Shown: positions 42,960 through 52,140 of the stretch, in pieces
Layout: each line of letters opens with the position of its first letter
How positions within the stretch are numbered: position 1 is the stretch's first letter
DNA from: JANQTF01 sp036835375
Lineage (GTDB): Bacteria > Bacteroidota > Bacteroidia > J057
NCBI GenBank assembly: GCA_036835375.1
Contig: DAITMB010000001.1
Location: 1 to 64,000 of the forward strand
Reading direction: 5' to 3'
DNA length: 64,000 nt
Notes under the pieces: generated by a model
Seen by the model: the letters and a program-made list of their open reading frames with translations, nothing else
Databases searched by the model: none
Told to the model about the DNA's origin: nothing
Program-made: the position numbers and the translations under genes

Positions 42960-45074
42960 TTATTTGATCTGCGCGAGCGCAGCGGCATTGTCTGTGACTG
43001 GAAGCTGGCACACCTTGTCTTGACAGACATAGATCATCGTCGTACCCGGCACCAGCTTCCGTTGTAGGAGCGGGAGGCGCCCTTCACTTTTGCCACCTAG
43101 CAGCAATACGTTAGGATCATATCGCATCCACCATTCCTTGGCCAGGGAAGACCAATTTTCACCGACGATCGCTACGTCATACGGTGGTTTCGCAAACCAA
43201 AGACTGAGAGAGGCCCAGTGATAAAACGACCCACCCGAGCTCCGGACTTGAGCTTCGAGGTGACCGATCATTTCGCGTGATTGCTTAAGGTAGTCGGGCC
43301 TATCAAGGTATGTTCCCAGTAAAAACAAGCCTTTGGCCAGCGATGCATTGATGCTTGGGATCACGTTGTCCTCAAATCCTTTTGGGCGCGCGATGAGCGA
43401 GGTACTGTCCTGCGTCAAGTAAAAATAAGGACTCGATTCTTCTTTAAAATTTGCTTGAAGAAATGCCATGAGGGTTTCGGCTTCGAGAATCCATATTTCG
43501 TCAAAAGTCACTTGGTACAAGTTGACCAAAGCCTCAACCAAGAAACTGTAGTCGTCTGCGAAAGCAACCGTGCCAGCTTTCCCATCAAAATAGCTGCGAT
43601 ATAGGCCTCCCCCTTCTCGTTTCATGTGCTTGAGCAGGAAGTCGGCGATGGTAGTGGCGGCATGGAGAAGAGAATCATCGCCAAAGGCGCGATATGCTTC
43701 GACATATCCCGTGATCATCAATGCATTCCAAGAAGTGAGAATTTTTTTGTCGATATGTGGGCGCGTGCGTTTCTCACGTTTTTCGAGCAGGAGCTGTTTA
43801 GCTACTGGAATCATGTAGGTAAATTCTGCTTCAGTATATCCATGCCGTTGGGCGATGACAGCTGGATCTTCGATCACCATGAGCACACTTTGCTTCTCTT
43901 GCCAGTTGCCTTGCGGCAGAACGTGAAAGTAGTCTTTGAACGCTTTTCCCTTCATTCCCAGGGTTTTGAGGAAATCTTTTTCTGACCACACATAGTAGCC
44001 ACCTTCTTCACCTTCGCTGTCAGCGTCGAGAGAGGCATAGAGCGCCCCAGCCGGATCTGAGAGTTCTCGCTGAAGAAAGGCAATGGTTTCTCTCACCACT
44101 TGTCGGTAATGTTCTTGGCCTCCAGCGCGATACGCGCGGCTGTACAGCGCCACGAGTTGGGCATTGTCATAGAGCATTTTCTCGAAATGCGGAATGTGCC
44201 AAATAGAATCTGTAGCATATCGAAAGAATCCGCCCCCCACATGATCGTATATTCCTCCCTTGGCCATTTGGTCCAGCGCTACGCTAACAGCAGTCAGAGC
44301 TTGCGAATCTTGTTGTGTGTGACCGTAAGCCAACAGGAAATCCATCATGCCGGGCATCGGAAATTTAGTGCTCCCTTTCAATCCACCCCATCGCGGATCG
44401 AGTTCGGGTAAAATAGAATGTGCAGCGTCCCGCGGTGTAGAAGCCTCCAGAATGTCAGGCTTGGCGGCAAAAGGAGAACGACCCATTTCTCCGACACCCA
44501 TGACAATGCGCGACGCCATCGATTGGAGTTGCTCCGGGCTCTTGGCGTGAAGCGCTTGTATCTTTGGTAACAATTCCATCCAGTTTTCCCTGGAAAAATA
44601 GGTAGCCGCAATCACGGGGCTGCCATCTGGAAGCGCAATGACATTGAGAGGCCAGCCGCCTCGACCCGAGGTAAGTATGGCGGCTTGCTGATAGAGTTGA
44701 TCCAAGTCGGGTCGCTGTTCGCGATCTACTTTGATGGATACAAAATGCTCATTCATGAACCGGGCCACAGCCGTGTCGGAAAAGGACTCTTTTTCCATGA
44801 CATGGCACCAGTGACAGGCGGAGTAGCCAATGCTGATCACAAGAAGTTTATCTTCTTCCTTGGCTAAGCGTAGCGCTTCGTCGCACCACGGGTACCAATC
44901 CACTGGGTTTGTGGCATGTTGCCGCAGATACGGACTGTCGCTGAGGGCGAGGCGATTTTCCCGAAGTGGTTGAGAAGAAGAGGAGATGGAATGGCAGGCA
45001 GATCCCAACACTCCGAGGAAACCAAGCTGAAGTAGCAGGGCGAATGTGAAGACAGACGAACGCGGGTGATGCAT
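42960..45074 (-). CDS. thioredoxin-like DUF255 (YyaL/SSP411-type) lipoprotein
   Basis: This is a 704-residue protein. The start at 45074 gives a lipoprotein-type signal (LQLGFLGVLGSAC, Cys near 26). Residues 40-190 form the thioredoxin-like DUF255 domain: SPYLRQHATNPVDWYPW, SIGYSACHWCHVMEKESF with a CxxC, KVDREQRPDLDQLYQ and GRGGWPLNVIALPDGSP. The rest is a helical six-hairpin-like glycosidase-related domain (KILTSWNALMITGYVEA, NVIPSINASLAKGLFLL). The family is widespread and its enzymatic role is not established. It faces the acyl-CoA dehydrogenase gene tail to tail with a 29-base gap. Confidence 0.92.
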   Translation of the reverse strand: MHHPRSSVFTFALLLQLGFLGVLGSACHSISSSSQPLRENRLALSDSPYLRQHATNPVDWYPWCDEALRLAKEEDKLLVISIGYSACHWCHVMEKESFSDTAVARFMNEHFVSIKVDREQRPDLDQLYQQAAILTSGRGGWPLNVIALPDGSPVIAATYFSRENWMELLPKIQALHAKSPEQLQSMASRIVMGVGEMGRSPFAAKPDILEASTPRDAAHSILPELDPRWGGLKGSTKFPMPGMMDFLLAYGHTQQDSQALTAVSVALDQMAKGGIYDHVGGGFFRYATDSIWHIPHFEKMLYDNAQLVALYSRAYRAGGQEHYRQVVRETIAFLQRELSDPAGALYASLDADSEGEEGGYYVWSEKDFLKTLGMKGKAFKDYFHVLPQGNWQEKQSVLMVIEDPAVIAQRHGYTEAEFTYMIPVAKQLLLEKREKRTRPHIDKKILTSWNALMITGYVEAYRAFGDDSLLHAATTIADFLLKHMKREGGGLYRSYFDGKAGTVAFADDYSFLVEALVNLYQVTFDEIWILEAETLMAFLQANFKEESSPYFYLTQDSTSLIARPKGFEDNVIPSINASLAKGLFLLGTYLDRPDYLKQSREMIGHLEAQVRSSGGSFYHWASLSLWFAKPPYDVAIVGENWSSLAKEWWMRYDPNVLLLGGKSEGRLPLLQRKLVPGTTMIYVCQDKVCQLPVTDNAAALAQIK

Positions 45075-45206
45075 ACAACTGGGCTGAGGAGCGGTGAAAA
45101 TCCCGAGAAAGAAGAAATTCGGATTGAAAATGAGAAGAAAATGCAATAATAAGCTTCTCTGCCAGCTGGTTGCCCTGTTTAAGTTATGCGTGAGGAAAGA
45201 CTTCTG

Positions 45207-45902
45207 TCATCGGTCTTGAAGAAGCCGCTTGTATGTGGAGACGAGGTCTTCCTGCGAGGCCCCCCGACGATATTTCGAAACGACGGTGATATTCGCGTAA
45301 TTGACTCTTAGGTAGGAATTCTGATCATACTTTCGGGCTGAGATGAGAATATTTTTAGGCACGATGCGAAAAGGGACAGCTTGGCGTAGTCGCCTGAGAA
45401 ACTCAAAATCTTCCATGATGTGGTAGTCCTCCCGATAACCCTCTAATCTATCGAAGACAGCCTTTCTAATAAAAAGTGACTGGTCTCCTCCGCGGAGAAA
45501 TAGCAGATTGAAGCGGGTGAGCCAAGCGTTGAATTTCATCAACCAAATGTTGGTGTCATAGGAGGATCGATAACAGCCAGCATCATACCCATGCGCCAAG
45601 GAGTCCTCGATGTCCTGCCAAAAAGTTATTGGAGGGCGTGTGTCTGCATGAACAAAGTAAAGGACGTCCCCCGAAGCAATACTTGCCCCATAGTTCATTT
45701 GTGCTGCGCGACCTCGCATGGGAGATACCCGCACAATGTCAGCCCCGAATTCCTGCGCTTTTTCTAGCGTTCGGTCGCGACTTCCTGCATCTATGACCAG
45801 GATTTCGTGAGGCAAGCCGAGCAATCCCTGCTTCAGGATTGGAAGGAGCTGAGAGATATTATCGGCTTCTTCCAATGTCGGGATGATGACACTTAGTTTC
45901 AT
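45207..45902 (-). CDS. TIGR04283-type glycosyltransferase family 2
   Basis: This is a 231-residue GT-A fold glycosyltransferase. The donor-binding start is LSVIIPTLEEADNISQLL, then EILVIDAGSRDRTLEKA, GADIVRVSPMRGRAAQMNYG, the VHADTRPP acidic motif and GGDQSLFIRKAVFDRLEGY. This layout is that of TIGR04283, a family first tied to arsenosugar synthesis and also found as a general glycosyltransferase in Bacteroidota. The companion TIGR04282 protein often encoded beside it is not visible, so the substrate cannot be assigned. It follows the DUF255 gene in the same orientation with a 132-base spacer. Confidence 0.88.
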   Translation of the reverse strand: MKLSVIIPTLEEADNISQLLPILKQGLLGLPHEILVIDAGSRDRTLEKAQEFGADIVRVSPMRGRAAQMNYGASIASGDVLYFVHADTRPPITFWQDIEDSLAHGYDAGCYRSSYDTNIWLMKFNAWLTRFNLLFLRGGDQSLFIRKAVFDRLEGYREDYHIMEDFEFLRRLRQAVPFRIVPKNILISARKYDQNSYLRVNYANITVVSKYRRGASQEDLVSTYKRLLQDR

Positions 45903-46006
45903 TTTTCTGGATATTTCGGAGACAGCTCTTCAAGGATTTCATCTGAGCATGTAAAACCTACGTATGTGATATGCATTACAGATTTTTCATCATCACCAAA
46001 AATCTC

Positions 46007-46777
46007 ATGTCCAAGGTACGTTTTTCTATCTACACGATCTTTTCCTTCCTGTTGCCAGGGTTGTCCACCCAAGCAACCGGACAGACAAATTACGCCAAAA
46101 TCTCATCTAATTTGCTCGAAGCGGTCAAGAACGATTGGGATACAGAAGAATTCACGACCAAGCTAGAGAGCGCAGACCCTAATCAACTAGCGGCTTCTCT
46201 TAGCGACGATGTGCACAAAAAGACTTTTTGGATCAATGTGTATAACAGCTTTATCATTCTGAAGCTGCGAGAGAATCCAGCACTTTTTGAAGACAGAGGT
46301 TCTTTTTTCTCCGAACCCCGGGTGACCATCGCCGGAGAGCTATTGAGCTTTGACAACATAGAGCATGGCATTTTGCGCAGATCCAAGGTCAAGCTGAGCT
46401 ACGGCTACCTGGGAAAGCTATTCGTGTCTTCCTTTGAGAAAAAAATGCGCGTTGAAGAGGTAGATTGGCGAATTCACTTTGCCCTCAACTGTGGAGCCAA
46501 ATCCTGCCCCCCAGTCGAAGTGTATCGCGTAGCCACCCTCGAATCTCAGTTGGAAAATCGAGCAAAGCAGTTTTTGAAGGCCACCACGGTGCATTCCGTA
46601 GCCGAGGGAAGTGTAGAGGTCACCACGTTGATGAATTGGTTTAGAGCAGATTTTGGTGGAGAGAAAGGTACAATCGAGATCATCAAGCGATTTGGGCTGA
46701 TCCCTCAGGACGCAAGTCCCAGCCTTACATTCTCCGGGTACGACTGGACCCTTGACATCAAGAATTTTACTGATTGA
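46007..46777 (+). CDS. DUF547 domain-containing exported protein
   Basis: This is a 256-residue protein. The start at 46007 (MSKVRFSIYTIFSFLLPG) yields a signal peptide ending near TQATGQ. The DUF547 domain follows: KKTFWINVYNSFIILKLRENP, ITIAGELLSFDNIEHGILR-type block, VDWRIHFALNCGAKSCPPVEVY and VEVTTLMNWFRADFGG. DUF547 proteins are found in bacteria and plants; a role in thiol chemistry or lipid handling has been proposed in places but not established. It diverges from the glycosyltransferase gene and ends at a strong terminator. Confidence 0.9.
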   Translation: MSKVRFSIYTIFSFLLPGLSTQATGQTNYAKISSNLLEAVKNDWDTEEFTTKLESADPNQLAASLSDDVHKKTFWINVYNSFIILKLRENPALFEDRGSFFSEPRVTIAGELLSFDNIEHGILRRSKVKLSYGYLGKLFVSSFEKKMRVEEVDWRIHFALNCGAKSCPPVEVYRVATLESQLENRAKQFLKATTVHSVAEGSVEVTTLMNWFRADFGGEKGTIEIIKRFGLIPQDASPSLTFSGYDWTLDIKNFTD

Positions 46778-46853
46778 AGAGACTTGATTTAAAACCGCTT
46801 ATCAAAGCCTACGCACACAAGTAATTCGAGCGAAGTCTTGTTTCTATAAATAC

Positions 46854-46888
46854 AAAACTTCCTTCAGCAAACTGAAGGAAGTTTTTTT
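46854..46888 (+). terminator. rho-independent terminator of the DUF547 gene
   Basis: This is a perfect stem, AACTTCCTTCAG (46856-46867) with CTGAAGGAAGTT (46872-46883) and the loop CAAA, followed by a T-run to 46888. Since A-rich sequence precedes it, it may also serve the minus-strand porin gene. Confidence 0.85.
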
Positions 46889-46956
46889 ATTGAAGATCAT
46901 AGAAAGGAAAAGGATCGATTCAAATGAATGACTTGATTCGCACCTTTTGAATCAAC

Positions 46957-48075
46957 TCAAAATGCTTCGCCGACTGTGAGATAATATCCAGAATTGCCGG
47001 GACCAAAGGCAGCGTCGATTCGAAGGTTGACACGGTCTTGCTTGCTGATTCGAATCCGTAGTCCAGCGCCGCCGGCATAGCGAATGTACCTTGTAGAAAT
47101 CTCTTGAAAACTGGGGAACACACTTCCCACAGACACAAATCCTGCCATGCCCAGCCGCCAAAACAGGGGCAATCGGTATTCTGCTTGGGCCAAAACCACG
47201 TGATTGTCTCGATATCTGCCTTCATATAAGCCGCGCAATCTCCTCGGGCCTCCGAGGGAAGGAAGGGCGTTGAATGGCGGGACCCCTTCGGTGAGATCCG
47301 CAAAGGCATGAAGCGCGAGGGTGTGCTTGAGCTTTCTACTGACCGGCAGATAATATCGGCCATCAATCGTGATTCTGCTGTAGGAAAATGGGCTGCCTGT
47401 CCACGGACGGCTGATCTGGGTGAGTGCCTCGAGGTAGTACCCGCTTTCAGGAGCAAATACATCATCTCTGCCATCAAAAAGCGTGATTAACCCCGGAGTA
47501 GAAATGACACCGCCATTTCGGCCTTGGATGTTTTCGACAGGATCGGAAAGCTTACCATTCGGGTCAGCGTTTGCTATTTCGAAGATGTCCCACCAATAGT
47601 GGAGGCCCAGGTACCAGCGCGGTTTAATTTTGCGCATAGCATGGATGCGCAATCGTGGAAAATTGACATCATACAATTCCCCGTCGGGATTGGTATTTTT
47701 ATTCCCTAAGCCATAAAAAAAGTAAGTATATCGGTAGTAGCCCAGTTCTCCATAGATATACCATTGTTCCTGCTTCGCGAAAATTGAAAAAGGAAGGTAG
47801 CTTAAAAATTGCCTTTCTTGGGTGTAGGCAAATCCGAGTTGAACCTGTGAAGGCCGCGTGCCGACAGAATCACCCTTGAATCGGAAGGCAACCAGGCTCC
47901 CGACGCCACCCGCCCAACGTGTTTCGGGGGTGAAATAGACAATAGGTAGAACGAATAGACTGGTAATTTGCATTTTGCGAACTGTGTCTTCTGTCGTCTC
48001 TTGCGCAGAGAGAGAAGGCACAGAAAGAAAGGGAAGTAACGCGAAAATCAAGAAGGGAGCACGGCATTTTTTCAT
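46957..48075 (-). CDS. BamA/TamA-like outer-membrane barrel protein
   Basis: This is a 372-residue protein with a signal peptide (MKKCRAPFLIFALLPFLSV). It lacks POTRA domains and is all beta-barrel of the surface-antigen (PF01103) type: strands such as RFKGDSVGTRPSQVQLGFAY and the family-specific block GLITLFDGRDDVFAPESGYYLEA, ending with the aromatic-terminated LRIDAAFGPGNSGYYLTVGEAF. Such short barrels occur in Bacteroidota and are thought to insert in the outer membrane as transport or secretion-like proteins; their substrates are not known. It converges with the DUF547 gene. Confidence 0.88.
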   Translation of the reverse strand: MKKCRAPFLIFALLPFLSVPSLSAQETTEDTVRKMQITSLFVLPIVYFTPETRWAGGVGSLVAFRFKGDSVGTRPSQVQLGFAYTQERQFLSYLPFSIFAKQEQWYIYGELGYYRYTYFFYGLGNKNTNPDGELYDVNFPRLRIHAMRKIKPRWYLGLHYWWDIFEIANADPNGKLSDPVENIQGRNGGVISTPGLITLFDGRDDVFAPESGYYLEALTQISRPWTGSPFSYSRITIDGRYYLPVSRKLKHTLALHAFADLTEGVPPFNALPSLGGPRRLRGLYEGRYRDNHVVLAQAEYRLPLFWRLGMAGFVSVGSVFPSFQEISTRYIRYAGGAGLRIRISKQDRVNLRIDAAFGPGNSGYYLTVGEAF

Positions 48076-48545
48076 GGGGAAAATCTTGCTGTGGAGGTAG
48101 TCATTGAGATGTGATCGCATTTAGTAGAATGGCGATGAACGAGAGAGGGTCGTTTCAAGACGTCATCGTGTGCAGGGAGAAATCGGACAAGTAGGCAAAC
48201 CGGCCAAAATCACGGCTTCAATTTCAGCTTTCTTTCTGATAGCATAACTTACGCAAGCGCCTTTATGTCTGGATTGCGACAGAACTTCTGTGTAATCCCG
48301 GGAGAAGTCATGTGAGTGATCGAATGAAGATGACCAGTAAGCAGGGTAGAAGAGTTGGCCAGATCTTTATTTGCAAAGCAAAAAAGAACGGAATTCCTCG
48401 CAGATGGCCATGCTGATTTACAGGTTTTTAACTTTTTTATACTAGCTCCATTCTTACCAATTTTTACTTCGATGCGTGTTATGTCAACATTTTCCTAATT
48501 TTCCGAAGATCTCCTCTTAGACCATCCATCCTCTATTTCATTTAT
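48076..48545. other. 470-base spacer upstream of the secreted glycoamidase gene
   Basis: No frame looks coding. AT-rich sequence at 48420-48445 and short T-runs lie before the PNGase F-like gene, whose promoter should be here, but no full TTTG/TANNTTTG pair could be identified. I see no RNA gene. Confidence 0.4.
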
Positions 48546-51500
48546 ATGCACCTTTTCTATCGTTTTCTACTGGTCTTAATGGTACTGGGCGGGAGCCTGC
48601 TTTCCGCCCAAACGGGCGACACCATTGTTGTCCAGACCTTTACTTTCGATGACCCAAGCCCGATCGGATTTTCAGCACCGTATCAAGGCACCTTCAAGTT
48701 TCCAGACTCCACGGAGTCCTTTCAGAAAATACTCATGTATTACACCCTGAAATGCGACGCCAAGACCACGCAAGATAATTTTCCATGTGGAGAATGGGAC
48801 TATCTCACCTACACGGTAGTGGTGGACAGCTCCGGGGTAATGGATTCGAGTGCACGCACGGCTCCACGATTTGCTTGGGTCACTGGTGGCGCACCTGATT
48901 CGCTCGCCTATGTCACCTCGCCGACTTGGACCTATTATCAACGGCTTCAGCGAGCAGTCTCTTACACTGATACCTTGTCGATGAGCCAGACTACTTTGGG
49001 CAGCGCTGATTTTACTGCTGGATATGTTTTGCCCGGAGGAAGCCGCAGCGCGGAGTCTCAGTTCATTTGGCGAGCAGTGGAGTTGGCGAGCGCAGGGCTT
49101 GTCGCGGGAGATATTTCCGGCCTAAAACTAGACATAAGCGCCCTTGGGAGCAATATTCGCAATTTGCGAATAGCCATTTCTCCTACTTCCTTCGATAGTC
49201 TCAGCTCAGATACTTATCTCAGCAGTGGATTTACAGAAGTCTATTTCCTGGAAACGGCGATGAACACCGTCGGCTGGCAAGACTTTTTGTTCCACACGCC
49301 TTTCTCCTGGGACGGCAGCTCGAATCTGGTCATTCGTTTTTCATTTGACCAAAATGATCCCGGAACCGACACGCAGGTGCAGCTCTCCCAGACGGCATTT
49401 TCTTCGGGAAGCCATGTGTCTGGAAGCGATAGCTATTTGGATTTCAATGGGAGCACGGACATCGTGAATCTGGGCGAGGGTCCACAAATCTCTGGGTCTG
49501 CTGCCCGCACGATCGAATGCTGGGTATATACAGAATCGTTCAACGGTGGCGGGGTATTTCAGGCGGGAAGCACTGGGACGGTAGCCAAGGATTTTTCTCT
49601 TCGCACGATGACCACTGACAACCTGTGGCGAGTACAACTCTGGGGAGCGCCAGACTTCGATGTATCGGTGCCCGGCAGCAAACATGCGTGGAGACACTTC
49701 GCCGTCACGTACTCCTCCAACATGACCCGACTCTACGTAGATGGCCAGCTGGTGGGGCAGCGCGGATATCAGTTGCAGACCGGGGATGCCGACCTTTTCT
49801 TGGGAATTTGGAATGGAATCAGATTTGACGGAAAAATAGACGAACTGAGAATCTGGAATGTCGCTCTCAACCAAACCACCCTCGCGAACTGGTACCAGCG
49901 CCAAGTCACAGCGGCTCACCCGGATTATGCCAACCTCATTGGCTACTACCCAATGAATGAAGGGGCAGGCACAATTCTTCAAGACGCTGCGGGCATCCAG
50001 GCACCGGGGGTGTTGCTCGGGCTCCCGAGTTGGAAAACTCGCGACAGCGAAGCCTTGCTCCTGGATCGCCAGGGAACTTTTGCGCGTCCCCGTGCCGTTT
50101 TTGACCAGGGAGAATACACTCGGCTTGTGACTGAGGTAACTTCTTTCGACTCGGTTCCCAATCATGCAGCACAATTGGTCTTGTATGACAACCCCAGCGG
50201 CCCATATATCATTCGTCAAGATGACCCAATTCAGCCCAGTGCACCGACCGATACTCTTGTGGTTTGGGAGGCCAATCGATATAGCTACGTGATAGATGAA
50301 AATGGATTGCCTGTAGATTCAGTCTTCGTGGGGGCCGAGCAGGTACGTTATCGCGATGATCACCGCTATTTTAGCAACATTGTGGAGTATGAAATTTTGC
50401 GATTTATCACTCCCTACGGAATCAATCTCGACCTGGGGCCCAACGGAAAAACTTGGATTTATGACGTGACTGATTATGCGCCGCTGCTACGTGACCACGT
50501 GTACTTGCGCGCAGGGAACAACCAAGAGGTGCTGGACTTGAAGTTTGTGATGATCAAAGGAACGCCCCCGCGAAAAGTCAGGAAAATTGAGAACCTCTGG
50601 TCGGGCAATTTTAGCTATGGCGCTTTGCTCAGCAATAGTCAAGGAGGCCCAGTGACCAAAGTGTTGGATCAGGGCGCGCACGGATACCGCATCAAGACCC
50701 GCAGCAGTGGGCATGGGTTTGGTGGTCCCACCAACTGCGCAGAATTTTGCCCACGAGATCATTATCTCGACATCAACGGCAATCGGTTGTTTAGTTGGCT
50801 GGTGTGGAACGAATGTGCGACCAACCACATCTATCCCCAAGGCGGCACCTGGGTATATGATCGTGCAGGCTGGTGCCCCGGCGAAGAAGTGACGACTTTT
50901 GATCATGAACTCACCGAGCTGTTCAATCCGGGCGACACCTTGATCATCGATTATTCACTCCAAAATTCCTCGCCTCCCGAAGGAAACTTTGTCCTTCAGG
51001 GACAATTGCTCACCTATGGCGCAGCTTCCCGGCAGCGAGATGTGGAGATAGAGGCTATTCTCGCCCCCAATCGCCACGACGAATACAGCCGCAGAAACCC
51101 CATTTGCGCAAACCCCAGAATATTGGTCCGCAACTTAGGTGAAGAGACCGTCACGGCCATCGACTTCACTTTTGGCGTCATTGGCGGATTTTCGCCATGC
51201 TATTATCGCTGGTCTGGAAGTCTGGAGTTTTTGGAGAACGAAGAAATTATGCTTCCTCTCTTCAACTGGACGGGATTAGACGAAAATGATCCTCGGTTTT
51301 ATGTCGAAATCAATTCGGTAAATGGGGGAACAGACGATAATACCAGCAACGACTACCTCGAGGTGCCATTTGATGTGCCTCCTCGCTGGATCATCGGGTC
51401 CATTCTAGAAATCACGACAAACGCCGCCGCTTCAGAAAATCGCTATCAGGTGATCAATGCCGACGACGGAACGGTGGTACTCGACAGAAAAAATCTATTT

Positions 51501-52034
51501 CCCTACACCACATACCGCGACACGCTACAGCTTGCTGCGGGGTGCTACCTTTTTCATCTTATCGATGAAGGTCCGTTTGGTCAAGATGGCCTTGCTTGGT
51601 GGGCAAACAACGATGGCAATGGGTCCGCGCGCCTGCTCAATCCCAATGGCACGGTCAGCAAGGTCTTCAATCCGGACTTTGGAGCAGATATCTATGAGCA
51701 GTTTACCGTAGGCTGGACAGCTGGAAAAGAAACACCCCGCGTGAGTTGCAATGCAAACGCTGTTGTAGAATCCTCGCTGCTCCACAAGTCCGGATCACTT
51801 ACTGTCTTCCCCAATCCCAACGACGGCACCTGCACGGTGGCGGTCGAGTGGGCCGTAGCCGCTCCCGGAGAGATCTTGATTTACGATCAGCTTGGTCGCT
51901 TGGTGCGGCGAGAAACCCTGCCAGCCTTGCTGGGCCATCGCTTGGATTTACAACTGGGCTTAGAACCTGGTCTGTATCTCTTGGTCGCAAAAAGTGGCAA
52001 AGAAGTGATGAGCAAGACCCTCCAAGTGCAATAG
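48546..52034 (+). CDS. PNGase F-like glycoamidase with LamG insertion and T9SS sorting domain
   Basis: This is a 1162-residue secreted protein. A signal peptide (MHLFYRFLLVLMVLGGSLLS) is followed by a PNGase F N-terminal domain with PCGEWDYLTY; the Asp at about residue 85 matches the essential Asp60 of PNGase F. Residues about 295-455 form a LamG/laminin-type domain (SDSYLDFNGSTDIVNL ... DELRIWNVAL). The PNGase F fold resumes with VEYEILRFITPYGINLDL and WIYDVTDY, then NCAEFC at about 731-735, matching Glu206, and YDRAGWCPGEE. The position of Glu118 seems changed to a non-acidic residue. A type A sorting domain (SLTVFPNPNDGTC ... residues 1082-1162) targets it to the T9SS. The likely role is release of N-glycans from glycoproteins. 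Confidence 0.9.
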   Translation: MHLFYRFLLVLMVLGGSLLSAQTGDTIVVQTFTFDDPSPIGFSAPYQGTFKFPDSTESFQKILMYYTLKCDAKTTQDNFPCGEWDYLTYTVVVDSSGVMDSSARTAPRFAWVTGGAPDSLAYVTSPTWTYYQRLQRAVSYTDTLSMSQTTLGSADFTAGYVLPGGSRSAESQFIWRAVELASAGLVAGDISGLKLDISALGSNIRNLRIAISPTSFDSLSSDTYLSSGFTEVYFLETAMNTVGWQDFLFHTPFSWDGSSNLVIRFSFDQNDPGTDTQVQLSQTAFSSGSHVSGSDSYLDFNGSTDIVNLGEGPQISGSAARTIECWVYTESFNGGGVFQAGSTGTVAKDFSLRTMTTDNLWRVQLWGAPDFDVSVPGSKHAWRHFAVTYSSNMTRLYVDGQLVGQRGYQLQTGDADLFLGIWNGIRFDGKIDELRIWNVALNQTTLANWYQRQVTAAHPDYANLIGYYPMNEGAGTILQDAAGIQAPGVLLGLPSWKTRDSEALLLDRQGTFARPRAVFDQGEYTRLVTEVTSFDSVPNHAAQLVLYDNPSGPYIIRQDDPIQPSAPTDTLVVWEANRYSYVIDENGLPVDSVFVGAEQVRYRDDHRYFSNIVEYEILRFITPYGINLDLGPNGKTWIYDVTDYAPLLRDHVYLRAGNNQEVLDLKFVMIKGTPPRKVRKIENLWSGNFSYGALLSNSQGGPVTKVLDQGAHGYRIKTRSSGHGFGGPTNCAEFCPRDHYLDINGNRLFSWLVWNECATNHIYPQGGTWVYDRAGWCPGEEVTTFDHELTELFNPGDTLIIDYSLQNSSPPEGNFVLQGQLLTYGAASRQRDVEIEAILAPNRHDEYSRRNPICANPRILVRNLGEETVTAIDFTFGVIGGFSPCYYRWSGSLEFLENEEIMLPLFNWTGLDENDPRFYVEINSVNGGTDDNTSNDYLEVPFDVPPRWIIGSILEITTNAAASENRYQVINADDGTVVLDRKNLFPYTTYRDTLQLAAGCYLFHLIDEGPFGQDGLAWWANNDGNGSARLLNPNGTVSKVFNPDFGADIYEQFTVGWTAGKETPRVSCNANAVVESSLLHKSGSLTVFPNPNDGTCTVAVEWAVAAPGEILIYDQLGRLVRRETLPALLGHRLDLQLGLEPGLYLLVAKSGKEVMSKTLQVQ

Positions 52035-52085
52035 CCAGACAGTGGAGGCCCAAGAATCGTTCGCTGATTGTATAGCACTTGCATC

Positions 52086-52122
52086 AAAAAAAAGAGGAGG
52101 ATCAGTCGATCTTCCTCTTTTT
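52086..52122. terminator. bidirectional terminator after the PNGase F-like gene
   Basis: An A-rich left arm (52089-52103) and a T-rich right arm (52108-52122) form a 15-base stem with one G-T pair and the loop AGTC. T-runs follow on both strands. It lies between the PNGase F-like gene and the PhoD-like gene. Confidence 0.8.
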
Positions 52123-52140
52123 CAAAAGTGCACGTTTATG

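Noticed and set aside
49341..50219. A 292-codon minus-strand frame inside the PNGase F-like gene
   Set aside because: It covers the LamG and linker coding region; composition is that of an antisense shadow.
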